Below are positions 18,056 to 27,627 of a DNA stretch of 56,937 nt, one piece after another. The notes beneath the pieces are model-generated. The model did not search any database. It was not told the origin of the DNA and saw only the letters and a list, made by a program, of their open reading frames with translations. The DNA is from Shewanella saliphila (GTDB lineage Bacteria; Pseudomonadota; Gammaproteobacteria; Enterobacterales; Shewanellaceae). Made by a program: the position numbers and the translations under genes. The first letter of the stretch is position 1; the number at the start of each line of letters is the position of its first letter. The DNA lies in contig NZ_BMQV01000029.1 in NCBI RefSeq assembly GCF_014648295.1, positions 1-56,937 on the forward strand, in the 5' to 3' direction.

Positions 18056-18435
18056 GAATAGTCCTTCCACGGTTGTGGTTACTGCAAGTGTTGAACCGCA
18101 AGCAAGGTTACGGTCAGACGACGATAAGATCCGTCGTTTTTCTGCGGCGTATTTTACCGACTTTTAACGTTTATTTACAGAAAATAGTGAGTGTTATCAC
18201 ATTATTTCCGTTATTTTTAAGTCAATCCTAATCCGATTGTTTTACTATGACTGTCAGTCAGTTCGACATAGGTTTAGTTTACGCTTACTCAAGTGGTAAG
18301 GTGAAAATTGATGTCGAATAGCTTATTCGGTGTGATGCTTTTATATAGACGACTTTGGTCGTATGCAGCTCAATGCGATATCGCCTCGCCATTGATCAAA
18401 CAGACAATCCATCATGATAATAATTAGAGGAAACT
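18056..18435. other. Divergent intergenic region idh / S9 peptidase
   Basis: 380 nt. Must contain promoters for both genes. I see no convincing small gene or terminator. CTGTCAGTCAG near 18250 is a short direct/inverted arrangement without known meaning. Nothing else stands out. Confidence 0.5.
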
Positions 18436-21240
18436 GTGAAGGTATTTAACTTAATTCCACTGGCATTGTGCCTGAGTGTGAGTGCGTACGGTGTTGCGGC
18501 GCCCAATGCATTAACCATTGACGATATTATGCATTTTGAAACCCTGCAACAGCCGGTTATTTCAGATAATGGCAAGGTGATAGCCGTAGAGGCTAAGCCT
18601 GACCGTGGTGATAGTCGTGCATTAGTGCGTTTTAATGACAACAGTAAACACTATCAAATTGACCGTGGCAGCAATGTTAAGGTCAGTGCAGACGGACGCT
18701 TTGTATTAGCCACCTTGCAAGCACCTTTGTTTGAGCGTGAAACAGAAAAAAGTGACGATTTACCTCATTCTATTATGCTATTAGCCACTGACACAGGTAG
18801 TCAGCAGCAGTTCGATAATGTCGACACTGCCGTATTCAGTCACGATGGCGGCTATTTATTGGTTAAGCATAAGCCTGAAGATAAAAAAGCTGAGTCGGAT
18901 GAGTCTGCAAAAAATGAGCCTGTAAAAGAGAGTAAAGACAAAAAACAAGATGATGACAAAGAGGTTGATAAAGCCGATCTTGGCACTCAAGTCACCCTGG
19001 TTAAGCTTGACACTAATCAGCAGTTAACATTAGACAATGTGAGTCAATTTGCTTTTGATAAAGCTGGTGGTTTGTTAGCGGTGTTACAAAATGACTCGCA
19101 AGAGGCGTTACATCAATTAACCCTAGTAAAGCTTGACTCATTAAGTCCTGAGACATTATTTACCAGTGAGAGCGAGCAGCTTGAAGCACTTGCCATCAGC
19201 GATGATGGCCACTTTGTGGCTTTGACTAAAGGCGATGCATCAGTTGCACGTTATGGCCGCGAACATAGCCTTTTAGTGCTTGATATTAACACCAGTAAGC
19301 AGCAATTGTTTACTGGCAATAACGCTTGGCGATACAACCAACACTCGAGTTTACAGTTCTCTAAAGACAGCCAACGTTTATTTGTTGGCAGAGTCCCTAG
19401 CGTGGCCCAGCAAGCTGAGTTAGCTCAGTACAAACAAGCTGAAGATGTGTTTAACCCTGAGATCATAACGGCTAGCAAGCAATTGCGTGTCTGGCATGGT
19501 GAAGACCCTAAAATTAAACCACAAGAAGTGAAAGAGTACGCCAAAGAGTTAAAACGTACTTACCTTGCGGTGTTGCATCTTAATTCAAATAAAATACTGC
19601 AATTGGCCGACCAAGCAGTGCCTGATGTGACTTATGGCGAACAAGCTGATTATTTACTGGCAAGCTCAGATGTGCCGTATCAAAAAATGATCACCTGGGC
19701 TGGGTTTTACCGCGATGTGTATCTGGTTAATTTGAACACAGGCAACAAGCAGCAAATATTGGTACAGCAGCCTAGTGATGCCATGCCTACCTTGTCGCCA
19801 AACGCAAAGTTCCTCGCTTATTATCAGCAGGGCAGTGTGTATTTACGTGATATTTCATCGGGACGTACCGTTAACTTAACACAGAATATCTCTACGCCTT
19901 TTGCCGATGAAGATCATGATTATCCTAGCGCTGCGCCCGGATACGGTTTTGGCCCTTGGCTTGCTGATGACTCTGGCATTACGTTTTACGATAAATATGA
20001 CATGTGGCAATTTAATACCACGTCACATAAAGGCTTTATGCTCACCAGTGGTGAAGGGCGTAAGCAAAAAATTCAATTTAGAGTGGTTGGGCTGGCTCAA
20101 CAAAATCGTTTACCCGCGACCATTAGTCAAGGTCAAAAAGTCATATTACAAGGTTATAGCCATACCACTAAAGCTGACGCATTTTATGCTGCAACTGTGG
20201 GGCAATCTGCTGTTAAGCGTGTAACCGATAGTGACAGTAAATTAACCTTATTAGCCCGTGCTACCGAAGCAGATACTGTAGTGTTTTCAAAACAACGCTA
20301 TGATTTGTATCCAGACTTGTACAGTGCAGATGTGAATAGTGTACAAACGGCCACTCAATTAACCACACTTGATGCTCAACGTAACGACTTTGCTTGGGGT
20401 AACGCTGAGTTAGTGCATTGGCATGATGGCGATGGTGTTAAAATGGATGGCGTGCTCATTAAGCCGAGTAATTATCAGGAAGGTAAAGCGTATCCAACCA
20501 TGGTGTACTTTTATCGCTTTATGAGTGACAGGTTACATGCATTTCCTGATATGAAGCTCAACCATCGCCCTAATTTTGCCTGGTATGCCGACAATGGTTA
20601 TGCCATCTTTTTACCTGATATTCGCTTTGAAGTCGGTTACCCAGGTATTTCGTCGGTAAAAGCATTAACCGCCGGTGTGCAAAAACTGATTGAGATGGGC
20701 GTGACCGATCCTGATGCAGTGGGTATTCAAGGCCACTCGTGGGGCGGTTATCAAAGTGCTTATGCCGTCACCCAAACCAATATCTTTAAAGCGATCGTAA
20801 CTGGGGCGCCAGTATCAAATATGACCAGTGCATATAGTGGTATTCGTCATGGTTCTGGTTTGGCTCGCCAATTCCAATACGAAACCGGCCAAAGCCGAAT
20901 TGGTGGCAGTTTATTTGATGCTCCGCAAAAGTACATTGAAAACTCACCGGTATTTTATGCCGATCGTATTCAAACGCCCATGATGATTATGTTTGGTGAT
21001 AAAGACGATGCAGTGCCTTGGGAACAGGGGGTTGAGTTGTATTTAGCGATGCGCAGAGCGGGTAAAGATGTGGTGTTTTTACAATATCAAGATGAACCTC
21101 ATCACTTGAAAAAGTACCCTAATAAGCTCGATTACAGCATTAAAATGAAACAATATTTTGATCATTATTTAAAAGGCGAACCTGCACCTCAATGGCTCAA
21201 GCAGGGTGAAGCGTACCAGGAGTACAAAAAGGTCGATTAA
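18436..21240 (+). CDS. Secreted S9-family prolyl oligopeptidase-like peptidase
   Basis: 934-aa serine peptidase, starting at GTG 18436 behind GAGGAAA. Signal peptide about 1-22 (ends GVAA), so periplasmic. A long beta-propeller-like region (about 30-620) contains a Lys/Glu/Asp-rich linker near 150-180. The C-terminal alpha/beta-hydrolase domain (about 660-920) has the nucleophile in GHSWGG (Ser768), Asp in GDKDDAVPW and His in DEPHHLKK. The wide propeller should limit substrates to peptides. Transcribed alone and ended by the hairpin at 21264-21305. Confidence 0.93.
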   Translation: MKVFNLIPLALCLSVSAYGVAAPNALTIDDIMHFETLQQPVISDNGKVIAVEAKPDRGDSRALVRFNDNSKHYQIDRGSNVKVSADGRFVLATLQAPLFERETEKSDDLPHSIMLLATDTGSQQQFDNVDTAVFSHDGGYLLVKHKPEDKKAESDESAKNEPVKESKDKKQDDDKEVDKADLGTQVTLVKLDTNQQLTLDNVSQFAFDKAGGLLAVLQNDSQEALHQLTLVKLDSLSPETLFTSESEQLEALAISDDGHFVALTKGDASVARYGREHSLLVLDINTSKQQLFTGNNAWRYNQHSSLQFSKDSQRLFVGRVPSVAQQAELAQYKQAEDVFNPEIITASKQLRVWHGEDPKIKPQEVKEYAKELKRTYLAVLHLNSNKILQLADQAVPDVTYGEQADYLLASSDVPYQKMITWAGFYRDVYLVNLNTGNKQQILVQQPSDAMPTLSPNAKFLAYYQQGSVYLRDISSGRTVNLTQNISTPFADEDHDYPSAAPGYGFGPWLADDSGITFYDKYDMWQFNTTSHKGFMLTSGEGRKQKIQFRVVGLAQQNRLPATISQGQKVILQGYSHTTKADAFYAATVGQSAVKRVTDSDSKLTLLARATEADTVVFSKQRYDLYPDLYSADVNSVQTATQLTTLDAQRNDFAWGNAELVHWHDGDGVKMDGVLIKPSNYQEGKAYPTMVYFYRFMSDRLHAFPDMKLNHRPNFAWYADNGYAIFLPDIRFEVGYPGISSVKALTAGVQKLIEMGVTDPDAVGIQGHSWGGYQSAYAVTQTNIFKAIVTGAPVSNMTSAYSGIRHGSGLARQFQYETGQSRIGGSLFDAPQKYIENSPVFYADRIQTPMMIMFGDKDDAVPWEQGVELYLAMRRAGKDVVFLQYQDEPHHLKKYPNKLDYSIKMKQYFDHYLKGEPAPQWLKQGEAYQEYKKVD

Positions 21241-21263
21241 CCATTAGTGCTTATCGCTGCTAC

Positions 21264-21305
21264 AAAAAAACGCCTCAATATCATAGATACTGAGGCGTTT
21301 TTTTA
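21264..21305. terminator. Bidirectional terminator between the S9 peptidase gene and xni
   Basis: Seven A, AACGCCTCA paired with TGAGGCGTT across an AT-rich loop, then seven T. Suits both convergent genes. Confidence 0.9.
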
Positions 21306-21346
21306 TCATTTTAGATGTGCTTTTTATGATTAGAGGGGTAATCGAG

Positions 21347-22111
21347 TTACTCCGCGCTCTTAACTCTAAATTGCTTTAAGTTCACATTGAGAGGAATATC
21401 GGTTTGCAGTTGAGCAAGCTTGTAGCTTATCCGCGCCATGTCTTTGCCCTCAGCAAGCTTTTGCGCCTGTTTCGCCCCTAGGTTATCAAGCGAGCGATAT
21501 AAATTGGCAAGAGTTCTAAATTTATTGAGTAAGTCAGCTGCCGATTTGGGCCCAATACCGGCAATGCCTGGGATTTTATTGCCTGTGTCTCCTGCCAGCG
21601 CAATAAAATCGAGTAGTTGATATTGTTCAACTCCGAGCTTTTTTTCATATTGCTGGATATCAAACGTCTGCTGATTAAAGTGATCCCATAAGGTGAGGTT
21701 TTTAATCGGTAGTTGGCTAAACCCTTTGTCGGTAGACACGATAACCACTTCACCATTGTTGCTGATCACTTTGGTCGCAATCGTCGCAATCACATCATCT
21801 GCTTCAGATTGGGCATCAAATGAATGAATATCATGTTCAGCTAAGGTGGCTTTTATCTGTGTTAACCCATCGCTTAACGCGGCAGGCATTGGCTTGCGAC
21901 CCTTTTTATAATCTTCGTACAGCACCTTGCGCCAGGATGTTTCATTACCATCCCACACCACGATAATGTGTGTGGGTTGGTGCTGCTTAAGCATTTTTTG
22001 CGACGCAGCCAGTGAACGTTGTTGCACGTTAGCTATGTCATTTTCATCAGGCAACGCCGCATGGATACGGCGAACAAGGTTTAATCCATCAATAATCAGC
22101 AGTTTATTCAT
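21347..22111 (-). CDS. xni: Flap endonuclease Xni (exonuclease IX)
   Basis: Structure-specific 5'-nuclease related to the N-terminal domain of DNA polymerase I; cuts 5' flaps. The 254-aa protein has the acidic cluster in SEADDVIATIA, STDKGFSQLP and the helix-hairpin-helix GDTGNKIPGIAGIGPKSA typical of Xni (a Lys-rich K+-binding loop). As in other Xni proteins, part of the second metal site of Pol I is not evident. Its ATG overlaps the ppnN stop by one base (TAATG), so translation is coupled. Confidence 0.93.
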   Translation of the reverse strand: MNKLLIIDGLNLVRRIHAALPDENDIANVQQRSLAASQKMLKQHQPTHIIVVWDGNETSWRKVLYEDYKKGRKPMPAALSDGLTQIKATLAEHDIHSFDAQSEADDVIATIATKVISNNGEVVIVSTDKGFSQLPIKNLTLWDHFNQQTFDIQQYEKKLGVEQYQLLDFIALAGDTGNKIPGIAGIGPKSAADLLNKFRTLANLYRSLDNLGAKQAQKLAEGKDMARISYKLAQLQTDIPLNVNLKQFRVKSAE

Positions 22112-23469
22112 TAGTTTTTTATTATGTTGTAGCAGGGCTCATAGGCACTGCCGGGTAATTTCATTCGTTGTTGTTTTACAAATGCCGTTAATAAGTTATC
22201 CATCATGCGCATTAATTCTATATCACCTTGGATATTAAAGCGCCCATGTTGTTGAATAAGTTTTATGGTGTCACTTTTTACATTACCGGCCACAATGCCT
22301 GAAAATGCTTTACGTAAGTTAGCTGCAAGTTCGGCCTTATTGTCTTGAAAGTATAAGTTCAAATTTGCCATAACTTCATGGGTTGGATCAAAGGGTAATT
22401 GAAATTCTGGCTCAATTTTAAGTGACCATTGGTATTGATAAGCGTCACCTTTGTTCTTGCGATAGTTTTTGACCTCACTCATTCCTTGTTTCATTATTTG
22501 GCCAACTTGCACAGGGTCATCAATAATGATTTGGTATTTACTCTGGGCCTCTTTACCTAACGTTGCACCGATAAAGGCATCTATTTCGGTAAAGTACTCA
22601 GCGCTTTGTGCTGGACCAGTTAATACCAATGGGAATGGGGTATTACAGTTATCTTTGTGTAATAAAATACCTAGAAAATACAGCAGTTCTTCAGCGGTAC
22701 CGGCGCCACCAGGAAAAATCACAATGCCGTGGCCAAGGCGTACAAAGGCTTCAAGACGCTTTTCTATGTCGGGTAAAATCACTAATTCATTAACAATTTG
22801 ATTAGGCGGCTCTGCAGCAATAATACTGGGCTCTGTTAAACCAATATATCGGGCAGTGTGTACTCGCTGTTTGGCATGGCCAATCGTCGCCCCTTTCATG
22901 GGGCCTTCCATTGCGCCAGGGCCACAACCTGTGCAAATATCAAGGCCACGTAATCCCAATTGATAACCTACATCGCGGGTGTATTGATACTCCACTGGGT
23001 TGATACTGTGCCCACCCCAACATACCACAACATTAGGGTCTTTCATGGGGGAAATGGCCTGCGCATTACGTAAAATATCGAATACCACATTGGTAATGTG
23101 GTTGGCGTTGGTGAAATCGATGTGTTTTAAATTTTCGTATTTATTGCTGATGTAAATAATGTCACGCAGCACGGCAAATAAGTGCTCTTGAATACCCACA
23201 ATGATTTCACCATCGACAAAAGCTTGCATTGGTGGGTTGATTAATTCAATTTGAATGCCGCGTTCACGCTGTAAAATATTGATATTAAATGATTCATAGC
23301 GGTTAAACAGCTCTTCTGAGCTGTCACTAATTAAGCCTGAGGCGAGTACTGCGAGGGAGCAATTGCGGTATAACTGGTAGAGGTCACTTTTGGCCCCTTG
23401 TCTTAAACGTTCGACTTCTAATTGGGACAGTTGGTCTAAACTACCACGTGGACTAATTTTTACGATCAT
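22111..23469 (-). CDS. ppnN: Pyrimidine/purine nucleotide 5'-monophosphate nucleosidase PpnN
   Basis: Cleaves nucleoside monophosphates to base and ribose 5-phosphate; E. coli PpnN (YgdH) is stimulated by (p)ppGpp. The product is 452 aa from ATG 23469, which lies about 7 nt after AAGGAG; the TTG two codons earlier touches the site. The central LOG/Rossmann domain carries [15 protein letters not shown] and [16 protein letters not shown]. Flanking N- and C-terminal domains match the long PpnN form. Overlaps xni. Confidence 0.94.
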   Translation of the reverse strand: MIVKISPRGSLDQLSQLEVERLRQGAKSDLYQLYRNCSLAVLASGLISDSSEELFNRYESFNINILQRERGIQIELINPPMQAFVDGEIIVGIQEHLFAVLRDIIYISNKYENLKHIDFTNANHITNVVFDILRNAQAISPMKDPNVVVCWGGHSINPVEYQYTRDVGYQLGLRGLDICTGCGPGAMEGPMKGATIGHAKQRVHTARYIGLTEPSIIAAEPPNQIVNELVILPDIEKRLEAFVRLGHGIVIFPGGAGTAEELLYFLGILLHKDNCNTPFPLVLTGPAQSAEYFTEIDAFIGATLGKEAQSKYQIIIDDPVQVGQIMKQGMSEVKNYRKNKGDAYQYQWSLKIEPEFQLPFDPTHEVMANLNLYFQDNKAELAANLRKAFSGIVAGNVKSDTIKLIQQHGRFNIQGDIELMRMMDNLLTAFVKQQRMKLPGSAYEPCYNIIKN

Positions 23470-23531
23470 AAGCAACTCCTTTGGACTCGAATGTTTGATA
23501 TCGAGTCCAAAGAAAATGAGTTTGGAATGGA

Positions 23532-25088
23532 CTAGATATCAATAACGACTCGGTCTCTACCGTTGTTTTTTGCTTGGTATAAGGCTGCATCGGCTCGTTC
23601 GAATGCTTCTTCGAGCGTCTCATTTTCCATTACTTGAGCAGCACCTATCGATAATGTAACTGTAATCCTCTGATTTTTAAACTTAAATGGAATATTTTTG
23701 ATTTTTTCTCTAACCCGGTTAAGCATCAATGAAATGTGCTCATCGGTAATGCCCGGTAAAAGTAAAACAAACTCTTCACCGCCATATCTCGCCACAAATT
23801 CACTGTCGCGCAGTGAATTTTTTAATGCCATGGCAATCACTTGTAAGGTTTTATCGCCGGTACTGTGACCAAAGTTATCATTGATTGTTTTAAAGTGGTC
23901 AATATCGGTTACCGCAATCCACAGTGGCGACTTAAAACGCATATGATTACGGTATTCTTGCTCCATTCTGTCTTCTAGCGCGGTACGATTAGCGAGTTGA
24001 GTCAATGGGTCAAGCAAGTTGAGCTTTTGGTGTTCAAACAGTTTTTCTTTGTAGCTATTGGCTTCATTGCTCATTGCGTTGAGCTCTTTACGCATAGACT
24101 CAATTGATTTACGTAAAATCGCCTGTTCACGTTGCTCTAGTGCCTCTTTACGCGATAATGCGTCACGTAAAGACGATAGCTGAACAGTTAGTTGGGTTTT
24201 AAGCTCGTTAATATTATCAACATCGGTAACCAATTCATCAGCATTGTTGACGCGTAAGTTAATCTCTTTGTTTAATTGACCTTTAAGCTGTTCACTACGC
24301 TGACTATTATTATAGGTGCTGTTGACCACATCACGCACAATGGTTAATGCATCGTTTAGGGCGAATAAAAAGTCTTGTGAAGCGGTTTTCTCACGTGCGA
24401 TGTTGTCTAGCAACAGGCTGAGGATCGTTTGGTATGACTCAAGTAAAGTATCAACACTGATGTCTGAAAGTAAGACTTCTTTAAGGACTAAGATTTGATC
24501 GCGTTGATCTTTTCTAAACTCAACCTCGGCTATTTTAGCGGCCAATTCTTTAGCGAGTTGTATGTGCTGTGGCAATATGTCGTAGTCGTCAGCGCCTGCG
24601 AATTCTTGTTTTAAAATCTCTTCGTAAAATGAAACTAGCTTTTCTACTTTGGGAATGTATTCCCATACGGTATGAAATGGCTTATTAAGCTCTTGCTTAA
24701 AGTAGGTGATTTCTTTTTTTAGTTTGTCTGGTACAGCGTTAACCCGCTGGATTTGACGGATCACTCGAGACAACCCTACACGGCTATCCTCTAAGCGCGA
24801 CATGGTGTGGCTGTATTGTGATTTTAACAGGCGCTCAATATCGACCAATTCTGGTAATGCTTCATCGACTTGCTCGAAACTTTGCATATGATGACGCAAT
24901 TTAGCCAGTTTATTGTCGAGCTCCAAGTTTTGTCCTTTACAGGCAAGACTAAGGTGACTGATAAACTGGATCAGCGTTTTTAGTTTGTCATTACGATCTG
25001 TGTTGATGTCTTCAAGCGCGAGTTTGGCCGCATGAAGTTTTTGTTTCATCAACGATATTTGTGAAATCGTAGTCTCAGACTCTTTCAT
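23532..25088 (-). CDS. Diguanylate cyclase with coiled-coil N-terminal region
   Basis: 518-aa cytoplasmic protein that should make cyclic di-GMP. The N-terminal 340 residues are almost all charged helix with heptad character and no transmembrane segment. The GGDEF domain (about 350-518) begins [18 protein letters not shown] and has the active-site RYGGEEF near residues 432-438, FVLLLPG, and the closing [14 protein letters not shown]. The product-inhibition site just before it reads RDSE instead of RxxD, so feedback control may be weakened. Next gene upstream on the same strand is another GGDEF-related protein. Confidence 0.93.
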   Translation of the reverse strand: MKESETTISQISLMKQKLHAAKLALEDINTDRNDKLKTLIQFISHLSLACKGQNLELDNKLAKLRHHMQSFEQVDEALPELVDIERLLKSQYSHTMSRLEDSRVGLSRVIRQIQRVNAVPDKLKKEITYFKQELNKPFHTVWEYIPKVEKLVSFYEEILKQEFAGADDYDILPQHIQLAKELAAKIAEVEFRKDQRDQILVLKEVLLSDISVDTLLESYQTILSLLLDNIAREKTASQDFLFALNDALTIVRDVVNSTYNNSQRSEQLKGQLNKEINLRVNNADELVTDVDNINELKTQLTVQLSSLRDALSRKEALEQREQAILRKSIESMRKELNAMSNEANSYKEKLFEHQKLNLLDPLTQLANRTALEDRMEQEYRNHMRFKSPLWIAVTDIDHFKTINDNFGHSTGDKTLQVIAMALKNSLRDSEFVARYGGEEFVLLLPGITDEHISLMLNRVREKIKNIPFKFKNQRITVTLSIGAAQVMENETLEEAFERADAALYQAKNNGRDRVVIDI

Positions 25089-25268
25089 TATTGCATTGCC
25101 TACTCATGATTCGCTTGCGATTTGCAAGCCATTGCCACAATCCTAGTGCTAAAGCAGGATCTCTATTGGGTATATATTATAGCGATAATATCCCAATAAT
25201 GTTGTGCAACAAATCTAATAGTCGAGAAATAATAATAATTTACATATAAGTGCTACTTTATTAAACAA

Positions 25269-27425
25269 TTAACATTTGGGCCAATTGATGTCTAAACTGT
25301 TGCGATTACTTTCGGCGCGAATAATCCCTCGATTCAACGCTTGAGTTAAGTTCAGGTAAAGTGGCGGCATAAAAATAGCGGCTGGAGCAAAATTAAGTGG
25401 TCTTAATGACACATAAGCAGGTTTTTCAGTAATATCCATTGCTGCCGCTAATGCATATTGTAATGTTTCGAAATGTAACTCTGCACTAATATTAACATCC
25501 GGATTACCTAATAAAGGGAGGTTAATATGGCCAATGCTGGCTTGATGTATATTTTGTAACTGTGCAAAATTAGGGATGTTGCTTTTTACGTCTTTCAATT
25601 GTTCAAGACAAGTTAACAATGCCTCATATATAAAGTCGGCATCGTGTTGTTGATTAAAATAACAGGCAAACACACCTGATCGTATTACAAAAACATCGGT
25701 GCCTAAGTGTTGGCTTAGTTGTTTCATAAACGAATGTATTAATGTCACTGACTCAGTTAGTCCCAACTGCATATCAATATTATTTAATTCGTTAATATTG
25801 ATTAGAGCCAAGGTTTTTGGTTCAGATTGTTCCATGGTTGCCAGCGTTTCGATAAACGCCCGATAGCCAGGTGATTGTGATAAAGGCTCAAGATGATTAA
25901 TGATTTGCGAGGCTTGATGTTGTTTGGTTTTGTGTTTCAAGTTTCGATATAAAAAGACCACTGTGATTAAGGCTACACCAATTAAAATCAATAATGACAT
26001 AATGATCAATTGATTGCGTTTGTTTTTAGCCGATTGCAGTGCTAACTTATTGTTAAGTAATGTCAATTCGAATTTTAGTTTTTGTTCTGTTAATTCTGAG
26101 CGGCCATTGTTGGCTTGCTTTTTGTCTTCAACCGATTGAGTTAACGCGATAATGGTTTCAACACTATCGATTGCCGCGTTAAGATCATTAATGCCCCGAT
26201 AAGCTTTTGATAAATAACCTAAAGCTTCGATTTGAACATCAATCAATTTTTTTTGTTTAGCTAACTCAATGGCTTTATTGGCATGGTCGATGGTTTCTGG
26301 CCATAATTGTTGATCGGCACTCACTTGAGCAAACAGTAATTCATTATGGACCAAGTAATGATTGGTTTTATGAGCTCTAAAAATATCATTGGCCTGCTTT
26401 AAGGCACTGATTGCTGCAGGGTAATTTTTGAGTTTTGAATAGACTTCACCTACATTATGAAAATTGAGGCCCACGGCAATGTTGTTACCTACACGCTCAT
26501 TTACTTGCTGTGAATTTAAGTAGTAATCAATTGCTTTGCTCCATTTTTCTTGAGCGGCATAAATCATCGCAATGACATTTAACGTTTCTGCTAGATAGCT
26601 TTCATTACCTAGTTTTTGCAATATTTCAGCGGCGTCATGGGCATATTTTAATGCGTCATCCCACTGTTCTAAATCGCGATAGGTTCTTGCTAAATTGATT
26701 GATGTTTGTGATTTTAATGAAAGGTAATTAAGGCCATTGGCTAAACGAAATGCTTCGGTGAAATGTAACAACGATTTGCTCATGTCACCGCTACGATTAT
26801 AATATTTACCTAATGCGGCTTCCGATTCTGCGATAAAATAATCGTTGTGAAGTTGATAAGCAATTTCACGGTATTGATTTAAATGCGACAACGCCGGCGC
26901 GGGTTGCAATAACATCATTTGCAGACTGGCCAGGTGTTCATGCAGGGTGTATTTAAATAAGATTGCTTCAAGGCTTACGTCTGAGTTTATTTTATTAAAA
27001 GCCTCCATGTATTCAGCCACGACTGATTGGTATTGCTTGTCTCTTCTGGCTTTCAGTCTTGCTTTGAGCATAATCACCATTGCTTGCTCAAAGGCTGTAG
27101 AATCAATTGAATCAAGTTGTTTTATCAAGAGTTCGGCATCTTCATATTTGCTAGAAGATTGCAAATTGGCTTCTAAATTCAAGCGAGCTAACACTTCTAA
27201 ATTACGGTGTAATTCATCAGGTTTATACCCTAAATCATCTGCGACTTTGGCAAATTCTTGTGGGGTAGTAAACGATAATGGAAATTCTGTTATCTTGGCA
27301 ATTTTGGCGTATAGCTTAGTTGGATTTTCTCTAAAGTCGATTTCTTGTTGTTCAAGATCTTTAGCTATCACGACTTGGCAAAAAATGAATGGCAATAACA
27401 AAAACACAATAGCAAGTCGTAGCAT
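25269..27425 (-). CDS. TPR-repeat membrane protein with a degenerate GGDEF domain
   Basis: 718-aa protein with signal sequence (1-21), a periplasmic TPR array (about 90-430; repeats such as ALKYAHDAAEILQKLGNESY), a transmembrane helix near 472-494 (LIIMSLLILIGVALITVVFL) and a cytoplasmic C-terminal domain. That domain keeps the overall GGDEF pattern (LALININELNNIDMQLG as the Asp/Asn strand) but where RYGGDEF should be it reads VIRSGVFACYF, so catalysis is unlikely. Probably a sensor or c-di-GMP-responsive or interaction domain. 180 nt upstream of the active cyclase gene on the same strand. Confidence 0.85.
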   Translation of the reverse strand: MLRLAIVFLLLPFIFCQVVIAKDLEQQEIDFRENPTKLYAKIAKITEFPLSFTTPQEFAKVADDLGYKPDELHRNLEVLARLNLEANLQSSSKYEDAELLIKQLDSIDSTAFEQAMVIMLKARLKARRDKQYQSVVAEYMEAFNKINSDVSLEAILFKYTLHEHLASLQMMLLQPAPALSHLNQYREIAYQLHNDYFIAESEAALGKYYNRSGDMSKSLLHFTEAFRLANGLNYLSLKSQTSINLARTYRDLEQWDDALKYAHDAAEILQKLGNESYLAETLNVIAMIYAAQEKWSKAIDYYLNSQQVNERVGNNIAVGLNFHNVGEVYSKLKNYPAAISALKQANDIFRAHKTNHYLVHNELLFAQVSADQQLWPETIDHANKAIELAKQKKLIDVQIEALGYLSKAYRGINDLNAAIDSVETIIALTQSVEDKKQANNGRSELTEQKLKFELTLLNNKLALQSAKNKRNQLIIMSLLILIGVALITVVFLYRNLKHKTKQHQASQIINHLEPLSQSPGYRAFIETLATMEQSEPKTLALININELNNIDMQLGLTESVTLIHSFMKQLSQHLGTDVFVIRSGVFACYFNQQHDADFIYEALLTCLEQLKDVKSNIPNFAQLQNIHQASIGHINLPLLGNPDVNISAELHFETLQYALAAAMDITEKPAYVSLRPLNFAPAAIFMPPLYLNLTQALNRGIIRAESNRNSLDINWPKC

Positions 27426-27627
27426 AGCCGCAAAAATCCTTAATATAGTTCATAAAAGTAGCCCTATTGATATGGGTAAAAGTGTGTGAAATCAATAAGT
27501 GTTTAACCATGTATTGGCACTTTTTGTAATCAATCGTAAATGGCCACTTTGTAAATTAGCGTAGATTGTTATAATTGTTCGGAATTTAAAATAAAAACAA
27601 ATAGAATCATACCAGAAGGAACTTAGA

